Source: Crossaster papposus
Taxonomy: Eukaryota; Echinodermata; Asteroidea; Velatida; Solasteridae
Length of the DNA: 64,000 nt
Assembly (NCBI GenBank): GCA_037893245.1
Contig: JBAIAA010000658.1
Location: 372,001-436,000, forward strand
Direction: 5' to 3'
A program made the position numbers and the translations under genes. Within the stretch, counting starts at the first letter, position 1. Each line of letters starts with the position of its first letter. Of the stretch, positions 21,281 to 32,704 are shown piece by piece. Below the pieces are notes generated by a model. That model saw nothing but the letters and a program-made list of their open reading frames with translations. It had not been told where the DNA came from and made no database searches.

Positions 21281-22515
21281 GGCGGTGTCACACTGTTGCG
21301 TATGACACCAGCCGTGACCAGCGTATGACACCAGCCGTGACCAGCGTATGAGCTGCGTATTAAAATATCCCCCATACGCAGGCCTACGCTGACATACGGT
21401 AGAAGTACGTTAGGGTCTAGGGATAGGTTGTATACGTTACAATCACGGTGGCATACGCTGATATACGCTGGGATACGCCGAGGCCGAACTAATTTCTTAA
21501 GCATGCTTAAAAAAATTGTGCGTATGCCTGCGTATGGTTCATACGCTAAGCATACGTTAGGCATACGCCGAGTACGCCAAAGGTCCGCTAGAGATAGGTT
21601 ACGCATAGGTAGAGTACGCTGGACATAAGTTGGCATGAAGGTTTACCGTACAGCTAGCGTATTAATAGCGCATTGATAGCGTATGAGTAACCTACTTCTA
21701 ACGTGTGTCTTTACGTATCTGCAACGTATATCCCTCTCGGCGTATGCCTGACGATTGAATTACACATTTAGCGCGTATTTTTGGCGTGTGGCCAGCGTAT
21801 CCCCAGCGTATTGCCAGCGTTTTGAGAAAGTGTATATATAGGCTCCATTTCTAGCTCTTCTTCAGTTCTTCTTTGACCTCAGACCAGAGAGGATGGAGCT
21901 AGCTCTTCTCCAACACCAGCATGGTCTGATCGATTTGGCAGTTTACCAGATCCAACAGAACAGAATCCAAAAAAGGAGAAGAAGAAGACGTAAAGTTTGG
22001 GTGAGACCATGGATCGGCAGGCGACGGCAGTTTTGCCTCTACGACCAGCTTCTGGTGGAGCTCCGAAACGAGGACCAAAGATTGTTCACGAACTTTATGC
22101 GGATGTCCCCCGAGATGTTCGATGAGCTGCTAGCCAGATTGGGTCCAAGGATCACCAAACAACACACCTGGTACCGGAATCCCCTTGAGCCTGGCCTGAA
22201 GCTTGCATTGACTTTGCGTCACCTCGCCTCTGGAAGCAAGTACTCAAGCATGCAGTACGGATGGAGGGTCCCCCACAACACCCAGTCCATCGTCGTCAGA
22301 GAGGTTTGCCAAGCCATCATCGATGAGTACATGCCCGAGGTGATGTCCTGCCCCACCAGTCCTGAGGGATGGCGTGCCATATCTGACAAATTCCTCGATA
22401 AATGGAACTTCCCCCATACACGTGGTGCACTAGATGGGAAGCACATTGCCTGCAAGTGTCCTCCAACAAGTGGTTCTCAATATCTCAACTACAAGGGATT
22501 ATATTCTGTTGCACT
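21281..22515 (+). mobile_element. PIF/Harbinger element W3, 5' part with transposase
   Basis: Begins GGCGGTGTCACACTGTTGCG, a terminus in the same style as W1 and W2. It is followed by about 540 bp of degenerate GCGTATGA / TACGCTGG words, then a TATA box and a transposase gene. The 3' half is gone: at about 22,511-22,520 the sequence passes through GCACTAATTAG into the 205-bp tandem repeats of Y. W3 links the word-array MITE design in this window directly to a Harbinger-type transposase. Confidence 0.8.
21833..21840 (+). promoter_or_regulatory. TATA box of the Harbinger transposase gene
   Basis: TATATATA lies 53 bp upstream of the transposase ATG, directly after the last GCCAGCG word of the terminal array. 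Its position fits a core promoter for the transposase. Whether it is used is inferred. Confidence 0.55.
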
Positions 22516-22579
22516 AATTAGTGTTCGGCTAAGGCCTATATCAAAATTAAGTGTGCCCTGCAGAAGCATGATCTTGTAA
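21893..22579 (+). pseudogene. PIF/Harbinger (HARBI1-like, DDE_Tnp_4) transposase, N-terminal part
   Basis: The enzyme family cuts and pastes PIF/Harbinger elements at TWA sites. From the ATG at 21,893 the frame has a basic patch (RIQKRRRRRRKVW, about residues 24-36), then RPWIGRRRQF, FTNFMRMSPEMFDELL (the helix-rich region before the nuclease), LRHLASGSKYSSMQYGW (residues 102-118), IDEYMPEV, WNFPHTRGALDGKHI and GSQYLNYKGLYSVALI. GALDGKH carries the first catalytic Asp at about residue 180. Homology ends near residue 207. The last 21 codons are read from unrelated tandem repeat sequence. The second Asp and the Glu are missing, so the usual length of 350-450 residues is not reached and the product would be inactive. 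Confidence 0.9.
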
Positions 22580-23250
22580 ATTCTATAATAAAAATATGAG
22601 TTTTGGATAACATGTGAGGCACATTTTGTTTTAAAGGGGTACTAATAATAAGCATCTGAAAAAGAACGCATTACAATACTGCAGTGAAAAGGGATCTATT
22701 TAACGGGGTAATTAGGCACTAATTAGTGTTTGGCTGAAGCCTATACCAAAATTAAGTGTGCCCTGCAGAAGCATGATCTTGTAAATTATATAATAAAAAT
22801 ATGAGTTTTGGATAACATGTGAGGTACATTTTGTTTTAAAGGGGCACTAATAATAAGCATCTGAAAAAGAACGCATTACAATACTGCAGTGAAAAGGAAT
22901 CTATTTAACGGGGTAATTAGGCACTAATTAGTGTTCGGCTGAAGCCTATACCAAAATTAAGTGTGCCCAGAAGCATGATCTTGTAGATTATATAATAAAA
23001 ATGTGAGTTGTGGATAACATGCGAGGTACATTTTGTTTTAAAGGGGTACTAATACAATGTATAAGCATCTGGAAAAAGAACGCATTACAATACTGTAGTG
23101 AAAAGGGATCTATTTAACGGGGTAATTAGGCACTAATTAGTGTTCGGCTGAAGCCTATACCAAAATTAAGTGTGCCCAGAGGCATGAACTTGTAGATTAT
23201 AGAATACAAATATGAGTTGTTGATAACATGTGAGGTACACATTGTTTTAA
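22511..23250. repeat. 205-bp tandem repeats in the right arm of Y
   Basis: GCACTAATTAGTGTT recurs at 22,511, 22,716, 22,921 and 23,130. Each unit continues through AAATTAAGTGTGCCC, GAGTT..GGATAACATG and AACGCATTACAATACTG. One unit is shared in inverted form with the left arm of Y (12,660-12,850), so the extra copies are an expansion inside the TIR. Confidence 0.92.
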
Positions 23251-23677
23251 ATGTTACATTTTGTTTTCTCCATCTCTAAAAGGTTTGAAAAATACTTGAT
23301 TACTTCCATTAGGTAGGTAATTTTTGATAAAAATCACAGAAAATGTTGAAACAGTGTTGGCTATGTTATAAGATTTGATATGGTTTGAAAAAGTATTGTT
23401 ATTTGCTCTTTATTTTGAAACATTCGTTTAAATACATGTAAAAGTAAAGGGAACCCTCTGGAAAATGCGTCACCTTTTGCAGCATGTATTATAGATTTTT
23501 CGCTATTTGGGGAATGCGCGGCTGAATCCACGGTTGAATCCGCGGCTAGAAATTCGGCCAAATACGCGGCTACCTTGAGTCAGGTCCACTATCTCTAGCA
23601 TGCAGTACATAAATTAACGATAGACGATGCACACACGCTATGTACATGTACATGTAGTAGTGCATGTAGTATGCATA

Positions 23678-24065
23678 TTAAAGGTAGTATACACCATTTG
23701 CAGATATCGAAAAAATTTACTACCGAATTATTAAGAAATATCTTACTTATTTAAAAGTAAATAATGATTGTAGGCATCCAGCAAAATAAGGGCCCTAGAT
23801 ATCCTGTAATTGTTCCAAAAATTGAATTGTATAAACCAAAATTCATTCTCGCCGTCCGGCGAGCGCGAAAAAAACAAAAGATAACATAAGAATAACTGCT
23901 CGACGCCGGTGGAAAACAAACGCTGTTTTTCATGCTTTTCTCGGCATCCATGAATGTAAAAATTCGGACAGGTCAGTTAAACGATATTTACTATAAAATA
24001 CAACCCCCCAAATCCACCCATTCCTGATAATTCAACAAATTACCAATGGTGTATACTACCTTTAA
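23678..24065 (-). mobile_element. TTAA-flanked MITE, copy 2
   Basis: The same family as 10,936-11,319 in reverse orientation, with TTAA at 23,678-23,681 and 24,062-24,065 and the CGCCGTCCGGCG core. It sits just outside the right end of Y. It is non-coding. Confidence 0.85.
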
Positions 24066-24097
24066 CATAGTACAATTTTTTAGCTGGGTACAAAAAC

Positions 24098-24235
24098 AGG
24101 GCCCAATTTCTTCTTGGCTCTGCTTACCGTTACTAGCGAAAAATAACGTATTTCACACGTTAGCAAGGAATTTGGTCTCTGAGCATGCGTACATCCCGTA
24201 ACTAAGGATTCTGTGCTGAAATTGTACAAATACCC
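24098..24235 (+). mobile_element. Half copy of a GGGCCCAATTTC MITE (W5b type)
   Basis: Begins GGGCCCAATTTCTTCTTGGC and contains CTGAGCATGCGTACATCCCG and TAACTAAGGATT, matching the minus strand of 30,652-30,903. The other end is missing. Confidence 0.7.
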
Positions 24236-24620
24236 GTACTTTGGGGAAGTTGACGTGACGTTTGTCATATTATTTAAAGGGCAATCTCGATATTAATTTT
24301 AAAAAAATACCAAATTTAATATTATTATGAAATATCCTACTGTCTAAATTGTTGTTGAATGCATGGAGGGAAGGTCAATGACAGATGACAGTATAAAGCA
24401 TCCTGTAAAAATGACCTGCAGCTGGTGTGCCATCATTTCAAACCAGCGTTGGGGAGGGGGGGGGGGGGGAATAACCAGTGTATGACCCACTGATCTCTAT
24501 AACTGGATAGGTCGAGCGTACATTGATGGGATAGCGAGCCGTGAAGTAACCGGCGGCCATGATGGGATATTAACAACATTGCCTTCGTGCATGCAAAAGA
24601 CGCGTAGACACGTCGAGAGT

Positions 24621-25350
24621 TACCCCTAGAACTCTGGGGCTCCCGACGCCCGTAGGGCGGAGCCCCATAGATAGAGAGGGTTTTTACAGGTTAACCGCCG
24701 TTAAACAATAGAAACCGTGCACAAATTTCGGGTAATAACTCCATACTGCCGCACGGTCTACCCCAAGTAAAAATTTGTATGAGTACTTTATCAACTCACC
24801 CAGCTGTAACAAACCAAAAACCGGTCGAATCTTGGCCAATTTCTGTAAAAAAGGTGAAAACTATGCCCGTTCCGCAAACGCGACTGTTACAAGATGGCGG
24901 ATAAACTCGTGCGTAATAATTCAACTTCAAGCCGCATGCGCATTAGCCGTTTTTGAAACACAAGCTTCATCTTGCGCGGCCTTATCATACAGTTTAGCAA
25001 TGCGCCAGAGGCAAAGCCACAATATACCAAAACCAGGGTTTGGAAAACAGCACCCATTGAACGATGTTATCCGCCATCTTGTAACAGTCGCGTTTGCGGA
25101 ACGGGCATAGTTTTCACTTTTTTTACAGAAATTGGCCAAGATTCGACCGGTTTTTGGTTTGTTACAGCTGGGTGAGTTGATAAAGTACTCATACAAATTT
25201 TTACTTGGGGTAGACCGTGCGGCAGTATGGAGTTATTACCCGAAATTTGTGCACGGTTTCTATTGTTTAACGGCGGTTAACCTGTAAAAACCCTCTCTAT
25301 CTATGGGGCTCCGCCCTACGGGCGTCGGGAGCCCCAGAGTTCTAGGGGTA
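24621..25350. mobile_element. 730-bp palindromic MITE with 9-bp target duplication (Mutator-like)
   Basis: The ends are TACCCCTAGAACTCTGGGGC and its inverse, with near-identical inverted arms of about 280 bp around a 170-bp centre. GTCGAGAGT lies at 24,612-24,620 and again at 25,351-25,359. Long TIRs with a 9-bp duplication are the hallmark of Mutator-like elements. Both arms read the same short open frame on opposite strands, which is only a consequence of the palindrome. Confidence 0.85.
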
Positions 25351-25427
25351 GTCGAGAGTGAGACAGTGGCAGCAGCGATGGTGGGTAAAAATGCATTAAA
25401 ATCCTTTGTAAATAAGTAAATTTATTA

Positions 25428-26061
25428 AAGGCCCAGTCCCACTGCACTTGCGCACGAATTACTCATGAATTGCGCATAAAATTTTCTTCGTGCGTGATTC
25501 GTCAGTGATGTGCGTAAATCCCACGTGTTTCACACGTGGAGCATCAGTTTTTGTAAGTGATTGTACGCGGAGACGGGTTTGTGCGCGATCGCCGGTTTTT
25601 GAACGGTCAAAAAATTTTCCACGCACAACGTGCGCGATTATACGCAGTTTATGCGCAGTTTGTACGTAGTTTGGACGTGGAAGGTGCGTGATATGTCCGT
25701 GTTCTGTCAGTGTTCCGTCAGTGCTTGTGCGTCAGGAACTGGCTCCTAGCACGCACATCACTGACGAATCACTTACAGAACACGCACATATCACTTACAA
25801 AACACGCACAATCCACGTATGTTCCACTTACAATCACTTACCAAAACGTCAGAAATTGTATCGGGTTTGGGCTTGTGCGTGGAATGTTCTTTGTCAGTGA
25901 TTGTAAGTGATACATGCGCAGTTTATACGCGATTCATCGGTGATTCTGACCACGCACAACCCCAGAAAATGACCAATTTCTCCACGAACAATCACGCACA
26001 AACCAATTTTATGCGTGATTTATGCGTGATTTATGCGTCATTGGCAATGGGACTGGGCCTT
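25428..26061. mobile_element. MITE W4 made of GCGTGAT / CACGCACA / CACTTACA words
   Basis: The ends are AAGGCCCAGTCCCACTGC and the inverse of AAGGCCCAGTCCCATTGC. The body is filled with degenerate GCGTGATT, GCGCAGTTT and ATCACTTACA words. The insertion lies in X1, since X2 reads through the same place without it. The frames it opens are repeat artefacts. Confidence 0.8.
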
Positions 26062-26379
26062 AAATAAACTCTCAGACTGTGCGATCAGTATCTATCTTTG
26101 TAAAAAAATGTCAGGACTACGGTTTTAAGAGAGATTTAGGAGAACATTGTTGGGGCGAAAACGATATTTTCGTTTCCACATGAATTCCAGCGGGATTTTT
26201 TCATATTGTGGTCCTATATATCCATCATTTTATCTGAAAGAAAAACTGGGATATTTCGAAAGAACAGTAGATTTATAGAATCAGTTGGTCTAGGATATAC
26301 CCTTAGAATATGATTGAATTCCACAATACAGGTATTTTCAGACCAATGTTTCCTACCTCCATGGTTGTACCCATTCCAT

Positions 26380-27730
26380 TAGTTGCGATAATCGTAACCC
26401 TCCATCCTCCCGACGGTCGAAGACCGGAGGGTTACGAGACAACTAGTGTAAAAAAGCGGGAAGTTGCAATTTCGACCATTTTTGCCAGACTAGTCACCAG
26501 ATTTGCCGGATTTTAACCACTTTTAAAGATCATGACACACATTTCAAGAACACAGATTTGATCTGCAATGTGTAATGACTCCGCTCATAACACTCTAAAC
26601 ATCATTGAGAAAATATTTTGGGGATAAAATGACAAAAACTTACCAGAGACTGAGCGAAATTCTCACCAAACGATGTTTACATTTTGTTTACATTTAGTTT
26701 ACAATCTCGACCAATCAGCGCAAACCAAGGAAAGACAGACTGGGTGGAGCTTCCACTGTACACCGCTAACCGGCTATTCCCGCTTGCGAACTCACTGCAC
26801 GCGCGTGTTTATCGTGTTCACGAGTCGTATATGGCGTTCTAATCGCTGCACCAGTGGTGAACTCGAGGTGAAATGTTGTTCTCCATGTTCACGACTTCAT
26901 AAACGAATTAAATACTCGCGCATGCGTGTTGGTTCACGTATGAGTTCTTGTGCGATAAACAATGTCCTTACCGCACGGCTAACTCGACTGTGCGCGTGCG
27001 TCGTGCAGTGTGTAGCGATAAAATTCACGGTGAACACGACAAACAAGGCGCGATTGGAAATGAGCGCCGAGACAATTCCAAGCACATCCTAGACTTGATG
27101 ACAAGTCGTTAGATAGTCGGATTTCATCCGTGTATTTCAGTCAAAATTCATCGGCACGGCTGGTTTAAGACTAGTAACGTGCCGAGTTGCGACAGATCTA
27201 ACTTCGAACTCTGCAAATTGGGAACGAGGCAACCGCAACCTCCCCCGTGTATATACCGAGTGGACCGCTATTACCGACTTGGCACCAAGTCTAAGCACAT
27301 CCGTGCATTGATTCCGCAAGCGGGAATAGCCGGTTAGCGGTGTACAGCCGAAGCTCCACCCAGTCTGTCTTTCCTTGGTTTACGCTGATTGGTCGAGATT
27401 GTAAACGAAATGTAAACAAAATGTAAACATCCGTTTGGTGAGAATTTCGCTCAGTCTCTGGTAAGTTTTTGTCATTTTATCCCCAAAATATTTTCTCAAT
27501 GATGTTCAGAGTGTTATGAGCGGAGTCATTACACATTGCAGATCAAATCTGTGTTCTTGAAATGTGTGTCATGATCTTTAAAAGTGGTTAAAATCCGGAA
27601 AATCTGGTGACTAGTCTGGCAAAAATGGTCGAAATTGCAACTTCCCGCTTTTTTACACTAGTTGTCTCGTAGCCCTCCGGTCTTCGACCGTCGGGAGGCC
27701 GAGGATGGAGGGTTACGATTATCGCAAAGT
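26380..27730. mobile_element. 1.35-kb inverted-repeat element with 8-bp target duplication
   Basis: Arms of about 420 bp begin TAGTTGCGATAATCGTAACC (left) and, inverted, ACTTTGCGATAATCGTAACC (right). CATTCCAT flanks both sides (26,372-26,379 and 27,731-27,738). Near each end is a second small palindrome, CCTCCCGACGGTCGAAGACC. The 500-bp centre is GC-richer and without a recognised frame. It is inserted in X1. The superfamily is not assigned. Confidence 0.82.
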
Positions 27731-30263
27731 CATTCCATGAAGACTGTCCCGTTGACTTGCACGTCAAACAGTTCATGGTGGTAATTTGTGTACACATTCG
27801 TACACAACATATTGTGTCATGAACTATTTGACGTGCATAAATTTAATGTTCTGTAGAATTATCCCAATATCGCAATGATCACAGTTTTTTCTCTCACAAT
27901 TCTGGAAGTGTAGAGCCACCTATTAATAATAATAATAGTATTATTAAATGCATGGTGTAGGCCAAGGCTACCATGGTGGAAGGATGTAGACACGTATTTC
28001 CAATACTTCGGAACAATTTCATTTTCGCCCACAAATCTCTCCTAAAAACGTAGTCCTGATGACATTCCTTACAGTGCTCAAATGAAATTTCACTCTTTGA
28101 AGAAATGGGTAGGCCTATGCCAAATAAATTGAGAATTTTGTGTTTTTAAAATAGCGTCATGTTACAACATTCTTTCCTTGGCATTTAATTTATACCTGTA
28201 TATTTTTTTCTTTGTACACTACAGCTAATTGGTTTACCCAAGTCCACTTTTTGCTACTAAGATGTCAGTCTGTACAGCTTATTACGGCTGGAAAGTCATA
28301 GGACGAACTGCTCCCATTATGACAGAGGGACAACAGATGACAGCGAATGTCAAAACTTATTTTGTTTAACCATCAGTAAATACGGAAGCTTAATTGACCA
28401 ACTACGTTTTCCAAGATAAGCTATCTCGGTGTTCCACATCCCTATAGATGTGCTGCAAATATATTGCAGAACTCTGCATCTTGGCATTTCATGTTTCAAC
28501 AATATAATAAGTACAGATAATAAAACAGTCGCAATAGTCACAAACCTATCTTTGTAACATGGTAATATATTGAACATGTGTTTTATGAAAACTGACAAAT
28601 CTGGTTAAAATTGTATTGTTAATATTCAAAGCAAATTATACAGATGTTAAAATGACATGGATTTACCCAGTCAGTGTTCTCCACAATCACTGGGTAGCGG
28701 CCGCCCTGTGTACATGTTACGCTGTTCTGTCATATTTTTATGCTGCCCTGTTAAAATGTTATACCGCCCTGTCAAATTTTGCTTTTCAATCATGGTTTTA
28801 TTTTGCTTTCTTACAAAACAAAAATTGTGGTGTACAAATCTTTAATATTGTGTTCATATCGCACAAATATCTAGAAACACTCACAATTCAAAGTTAAAGC
28901 CGTACAAGGGTGTCCTATTAAAATTTGGCCTGTGAAGAATGCTGCCAAATGTATCTTTGCATAGTATCAACAATTATTATTCTAAAATGACATCGCAAGT
29001 TTTGTTTTGGTTTTAAATTCATAAACAGTCGGGGGTTAATTGTTTTTTATTTGGTTTTATAACATCAGTAAACAATACATAATAAGCATATTGTTACTAT
29101 GGCAGTAGTTGTTACATGTTATATGTAGTGTATCAATGTAAAATAAAAGCATTAAGCAAAATTGAATCCATTGTGTGACTTATGTCATTATTTACACATG
29201 TGATTGATATTTTTAATTGTGATTTATTTCAAGTTCATAGTTTAAGCCATAGAGCTGTATCTTTATTATACAGCTCTATGGTTTAAGCTCAAAACCACAT
29301 AATTTATTTTTTCTGTTCTGACATTTAAATTCAAGAATTTTTGGAACCCTTTCTAAAAAAATTACTAAACATTAGGTTGATTCAAAATCTGGACACTGCC
29401 TTAAACCCCACGAACAAACGTGCCAATTGAATTTTCCTGAAACACACTGACATTTTTTCAATTTTTTCAACATTTTTGTATTTTAATTTTTATCAAAAAA
29501 CTTCAAGAATTTCCTTAATCCCAAAAAACCTCGTTTTGCCCTTTCCTATGGTTTGTGCATAAGGTTATGATGTGGAACTCTTCCCCTCCCACCCCCCGGC
29601 CCCCCCCCCAAAAAAAAAAAAAAAAAAAAAAAAAAAACACCCCAAAACTTAGAAGTTGGAAATTCTTGAAAATACTTGTCCGACATATCCCATAGACTTT
29701 GCAATGCATTGCATCGTCTCACACGAATGTCTCATATCTTTTCCCAAAAATAGGCCTATTTAACATTGAAACTTGGCGTATACATGTAATTCTTGGGTGT
29801 TATTATGTTCAACCTAATTTTCCTGATCAAACTGGATTGTTTTTGTGATGTTAACTTCGTTTCCTGTGATATTACATTCGTTTTCTCGGTCTTGCGCTAT
29901 ACAAACGTGTGTACGCCTGCAATGTTTTTAATATCCCAATATGGCCGCTGATGGCTTCACGTGCGGAGCCGCTCGACCAGAGATCAGTGGTATGACCACT
30001 CGCTATTTTCATTTCTTTCAAGATTAGCATTTAAAATCTTTCAAGCCTATGTAAATTTGTACGCAACTCGATAAAATACATGTACGTTCACATGTAAATT
30101 CACATATTTTCACATATAATCTTTCAAGATCTTTAAAGCAGTGGCAACACTGGCTATAACCCCCAATTTACAAGTGTTACTAAATATTTGGTGTGTTCGT
30201 TTAGCTCGCCCTAATCCACACTAGGTAAAATCGTCGGGTCAGACCACTGATCTCTATACTGGG

Positions 30264-31025
30264 GCCCAATTTCACGGCGCTGCTTAACAGTTAGCGGAAA
30301 AGTTGTGCTAACTTTAGCAGAAAAATTTGCTAACCTTAAGCGCTATTTCACGGCTTTTTTGTGCTAACGTTTGTGCGCGCATGGAGATTCTAGTCAATTT
30401 CATCAATTTCACGGCGCTGCTAAGCACACGATTTTCTGCTAACCGAGCCTCCGTCTATTTTATGGGGGCCGTAAGCAGTGAGCACAGAAAAAGGAACGCT
30501 CTTACCTAACGGGAAAATTTGCTTAAATCAGTGACGTAACAGTAAAATATCCATGCGCGCGCAAACGTTATCACAACAACGCCGTGAAATTTTTCTGATA
30601 AAGTTATCACAACTGTTTCGCTAACTGTTAAGCAGCGCCGTGAAATTGGGCCATTTTTCGCAATTTCTTGGCTCTGCGTATAAACCACCGAATTCCGCGC
30701 TTACGTTTACTATTTTCCGCTAACCGCGCTAACAGAAAAATTATGTGCTACTGCTTACCATATCAGCACATAATCCTTAGTTACGGGACATACGCATGCT
30801 CAGAGACCGAAATTCCTCGCTAACGCGTGAAATACGTTTTCTGCTATAGTAACTGCAGGGATTTTTCGCTTACGGTAAACAGAGCCAAGAAATTGGGCCC
30901 AGCCTGAGCCCAATTTCACGGCGCTGCTTAACAGTTAGCGGAAAAGTTGTGCTAACAAGTTTAGCAGAAAAATTTGCTAACCTCTATTTCACGGCTTTTT
31001 TGTGCTAACGTTTGCGCGCGCATGG
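30264..31025. mobile_element. Cluster of GGGCCCAATTTC MITEs (W5) made of GCTAAC / TTAGC words
   Basis: 30,264-30,651 has ends GGGCCCAATTTCACGGCGCT and its inverse. 30,652-30,903 ends in the inverse of GGGCCCAATTTCTTGGCTCT. 30,907-31,025 is a further left half of the first type. All contain many GTGCTAAC, TTAGCGG and GTTAGC words. The cluster is preceded at 30,245 by an orphan CCACTGATCTCTATACTGG terminus. 29,998-30,244 and 31,026-31,642 hold no recognisable gene. Confidence 0.75.
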
Positions 31026-32199
31026 CTACGATCTTGCTGCGCCACGTTTTCTCATCATGCCTTGCGTGATCCTGGAACTTGCCATATTGTATTGGCACAT
31101 TTAAATTAGGACTGCAGTCCGTATTTAACGTGCGACGCCATGTTTAACATTTTGTAATTGTTATTTTGTAGAATCAATCCTTCCAAACATGATATTTTGA
31201 CGTCGCGATATTTGGCAAGGTTTTATATTAAATGTGTGTACCTCTGTCGTTCATCTAACGTAAAGAAATAGGTTGGGGAAAAAGAACAATAGGTAGTTTA
31301 GGGGGGCGGTGGGGGTTTCGTGCACCCTCGGAAATTAATTTACAATTGGTGTCTTCAAATACAAAACAAATGCGAAGAAAACGATTTGCTAAGTTAAAAA
31401 ATTCTTAAAATGTCCCACGTATCATTTTTATGCAAAATAGTGCCGCCATTATCGAAAAAGATATTGTTCACTAGCTATATCTCAGCCAATATTGCAGTTA
31501 CATGTAATTAAATAAAGAAGGTGTCTGTTTTGAGGGTCAACAATCACAATAAAACTATTTTGGAGGTGACATGTGTCTGTGGGATAGGAGTTTTTTTGAA
31601 AATTCATTTGTATACATATATCGGCCAATAGTGACATAAGGTGTCTGTACCACTGATCTCTATAACTAGATAGGTCGAGCGGCTCTGCACGTGAAGCTAT
31701 CGGGGGCCATATTAGGATATTAAAAACATTGCAGACGTACACACGTTTGTATAGAGAACGACCGAAAAAACGAATACAATCACAAAAACAATCCAGTTTG
31801 ATCAAGAAAATTAAGTTAAACATAATAACACCCAAGAATGACATGCATACGCCAAGTTTCAATGTTAAATAGGCCTATTTTGGGGAAAAGATACGAGACA
31901 TTCGTGTGAGACGATGCAATTATGCAGTGCAAAGTCTATGGGATATGTCGAAAAGTATTTTCAAGAATTTTTGTTTAACATTTCCAACTTTTAAATTCAC
32001 TTTAATTTTTTGTTTTTTTGGGGAAAGAATTCCACATTATAACCTTAGGCACAAACCATAGGAAAAGGAAAAAAGATCTTTTTTAGATTAAGGAAATTCT
32101 TAAAATTGTTGGTTTAATTTTATATCCAGATAAAAGAAAAGAAAATTTCAGTGTGTTTCAGGAAAATTTAATTGGCACACAGGGTTTGTTCGTGGGGTT

Positions 32200-32593
32200 T
32201 TAAAGGTAGTATACACCATTTGCAGATATCGAACATATTTACTACCGAATTATTAAGAAATATCTTACTCGTTTGAAAGTAAATAATGATTCTAGGCATC
32301 CAGCAAAATGATTGCGCTATAGATATCCTGTAATTATTCCGAAAAATAAACTTTTATAAAACAAAATTCGCGATCGCCGGACGGCGATCGCGAAAAAACA
32401 AAGATAACGTAATAATAACTGCCCATGCAATGCCGGTTGAAAACAAACGCTGTTTTTCCTGCTTTTCTCGGCATCCATGATTGCAAAAGTTCAGACAGGT
32501 CAGTTAAATGATATTTACTATGAAATAAACCCCCCAAATCTACCCATTAATGATAATTCAAGCAATTACCAATGGTGTATATCCTACCTTTAA
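32200..32593 (-). mobile_element. TTAA-flanked MITE, copy 3
   Basis: Inserted in X2. TTAA flanks both sides, and X1 shows the empty site CACTGCC-TTAA-ACCCCACG near 29,395-29,411. It contains the CGCCGTCCGGCG-type palindrome. Confidence 0.92.
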
Positions 32594-32704
32594 GGCGGTG
32601 TCCAGATTTGGAATCAACCTAATGTTTAGTAAATATGTTAGGAGGGCTCCCAAAAATGCTTGCTGAACAAGTGGACAGAAAAAAAATATTATGTGGTTTT
32701 GAGC

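Larger units (their letters stand above)
12343..23584. mobile_element. 11.2-kb long-TIR transposon Y with nested insertions
   Basis: The left end CCTGACTCAAGGTAGCCGCG and the right end are inverted copies, and the homology continues for about 500 bp (left arm 12,343-12,851 resuming at 17,365; right arm 23,584 inwards to about 23,040). In the right arm the inner part is amplified into about four 205-bp units. Between the arms lie a mariner-like element, a LINE fragment, a USP/Ulp1 peptidase remnant and two Harbinger-like elements. A possible CACTA target duplication is imperfectly placed, so I do not assign a superfamily. The peptidase remnant is the only candidate for Y's own coding content. 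Confidence 0.7.
24488..29989. mobile_element. Non-autonomous element X1, CACTGATCTCTATA ends, 8-bp target duplication
   Basis: Left TIR CACTGATCTCTATAACTGGA (24,488) and an inverted right end at 29,989 are flanked by GTATGACC at 24,480-24,487 and 29,990-29,997, a perfect 8-bp duplication. X1 is the reverse-orientation copy of X2 (31,651-33,937). Homologous blocks include CCAGCGGGATTT, GTAGTCCTGA and a perfect hairpin CATAGAGCTGTATC..GATACAGCTCTATG-like at 29,248-29,281. Its 5.5 kb is due to insertions: 24,621-25,350, 25,428-26,061 and 26,380-27,730. The remaining 27,739-29,989 is AT-rich and has no recognised gene; it includes an A-rich/C-rich run at 29,597-29,636. Confidence 0.88.

Noticed and set aside
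12343-23584. Y as a Polinton-type element
   Set aside because: The only peptidase is a USP-Ulp1 type; no polymerase B, retroviral-like integrase, packaging ATPase or capsid similarity is visible, and the termini are not of the Polinton AG..CT style.
24775-25196. Mirror-image open frames with a YEYFINSPSCNKPK-like start on both strands
   Set aside because: They are the same sequence read from two arms of a palindromic MITE.
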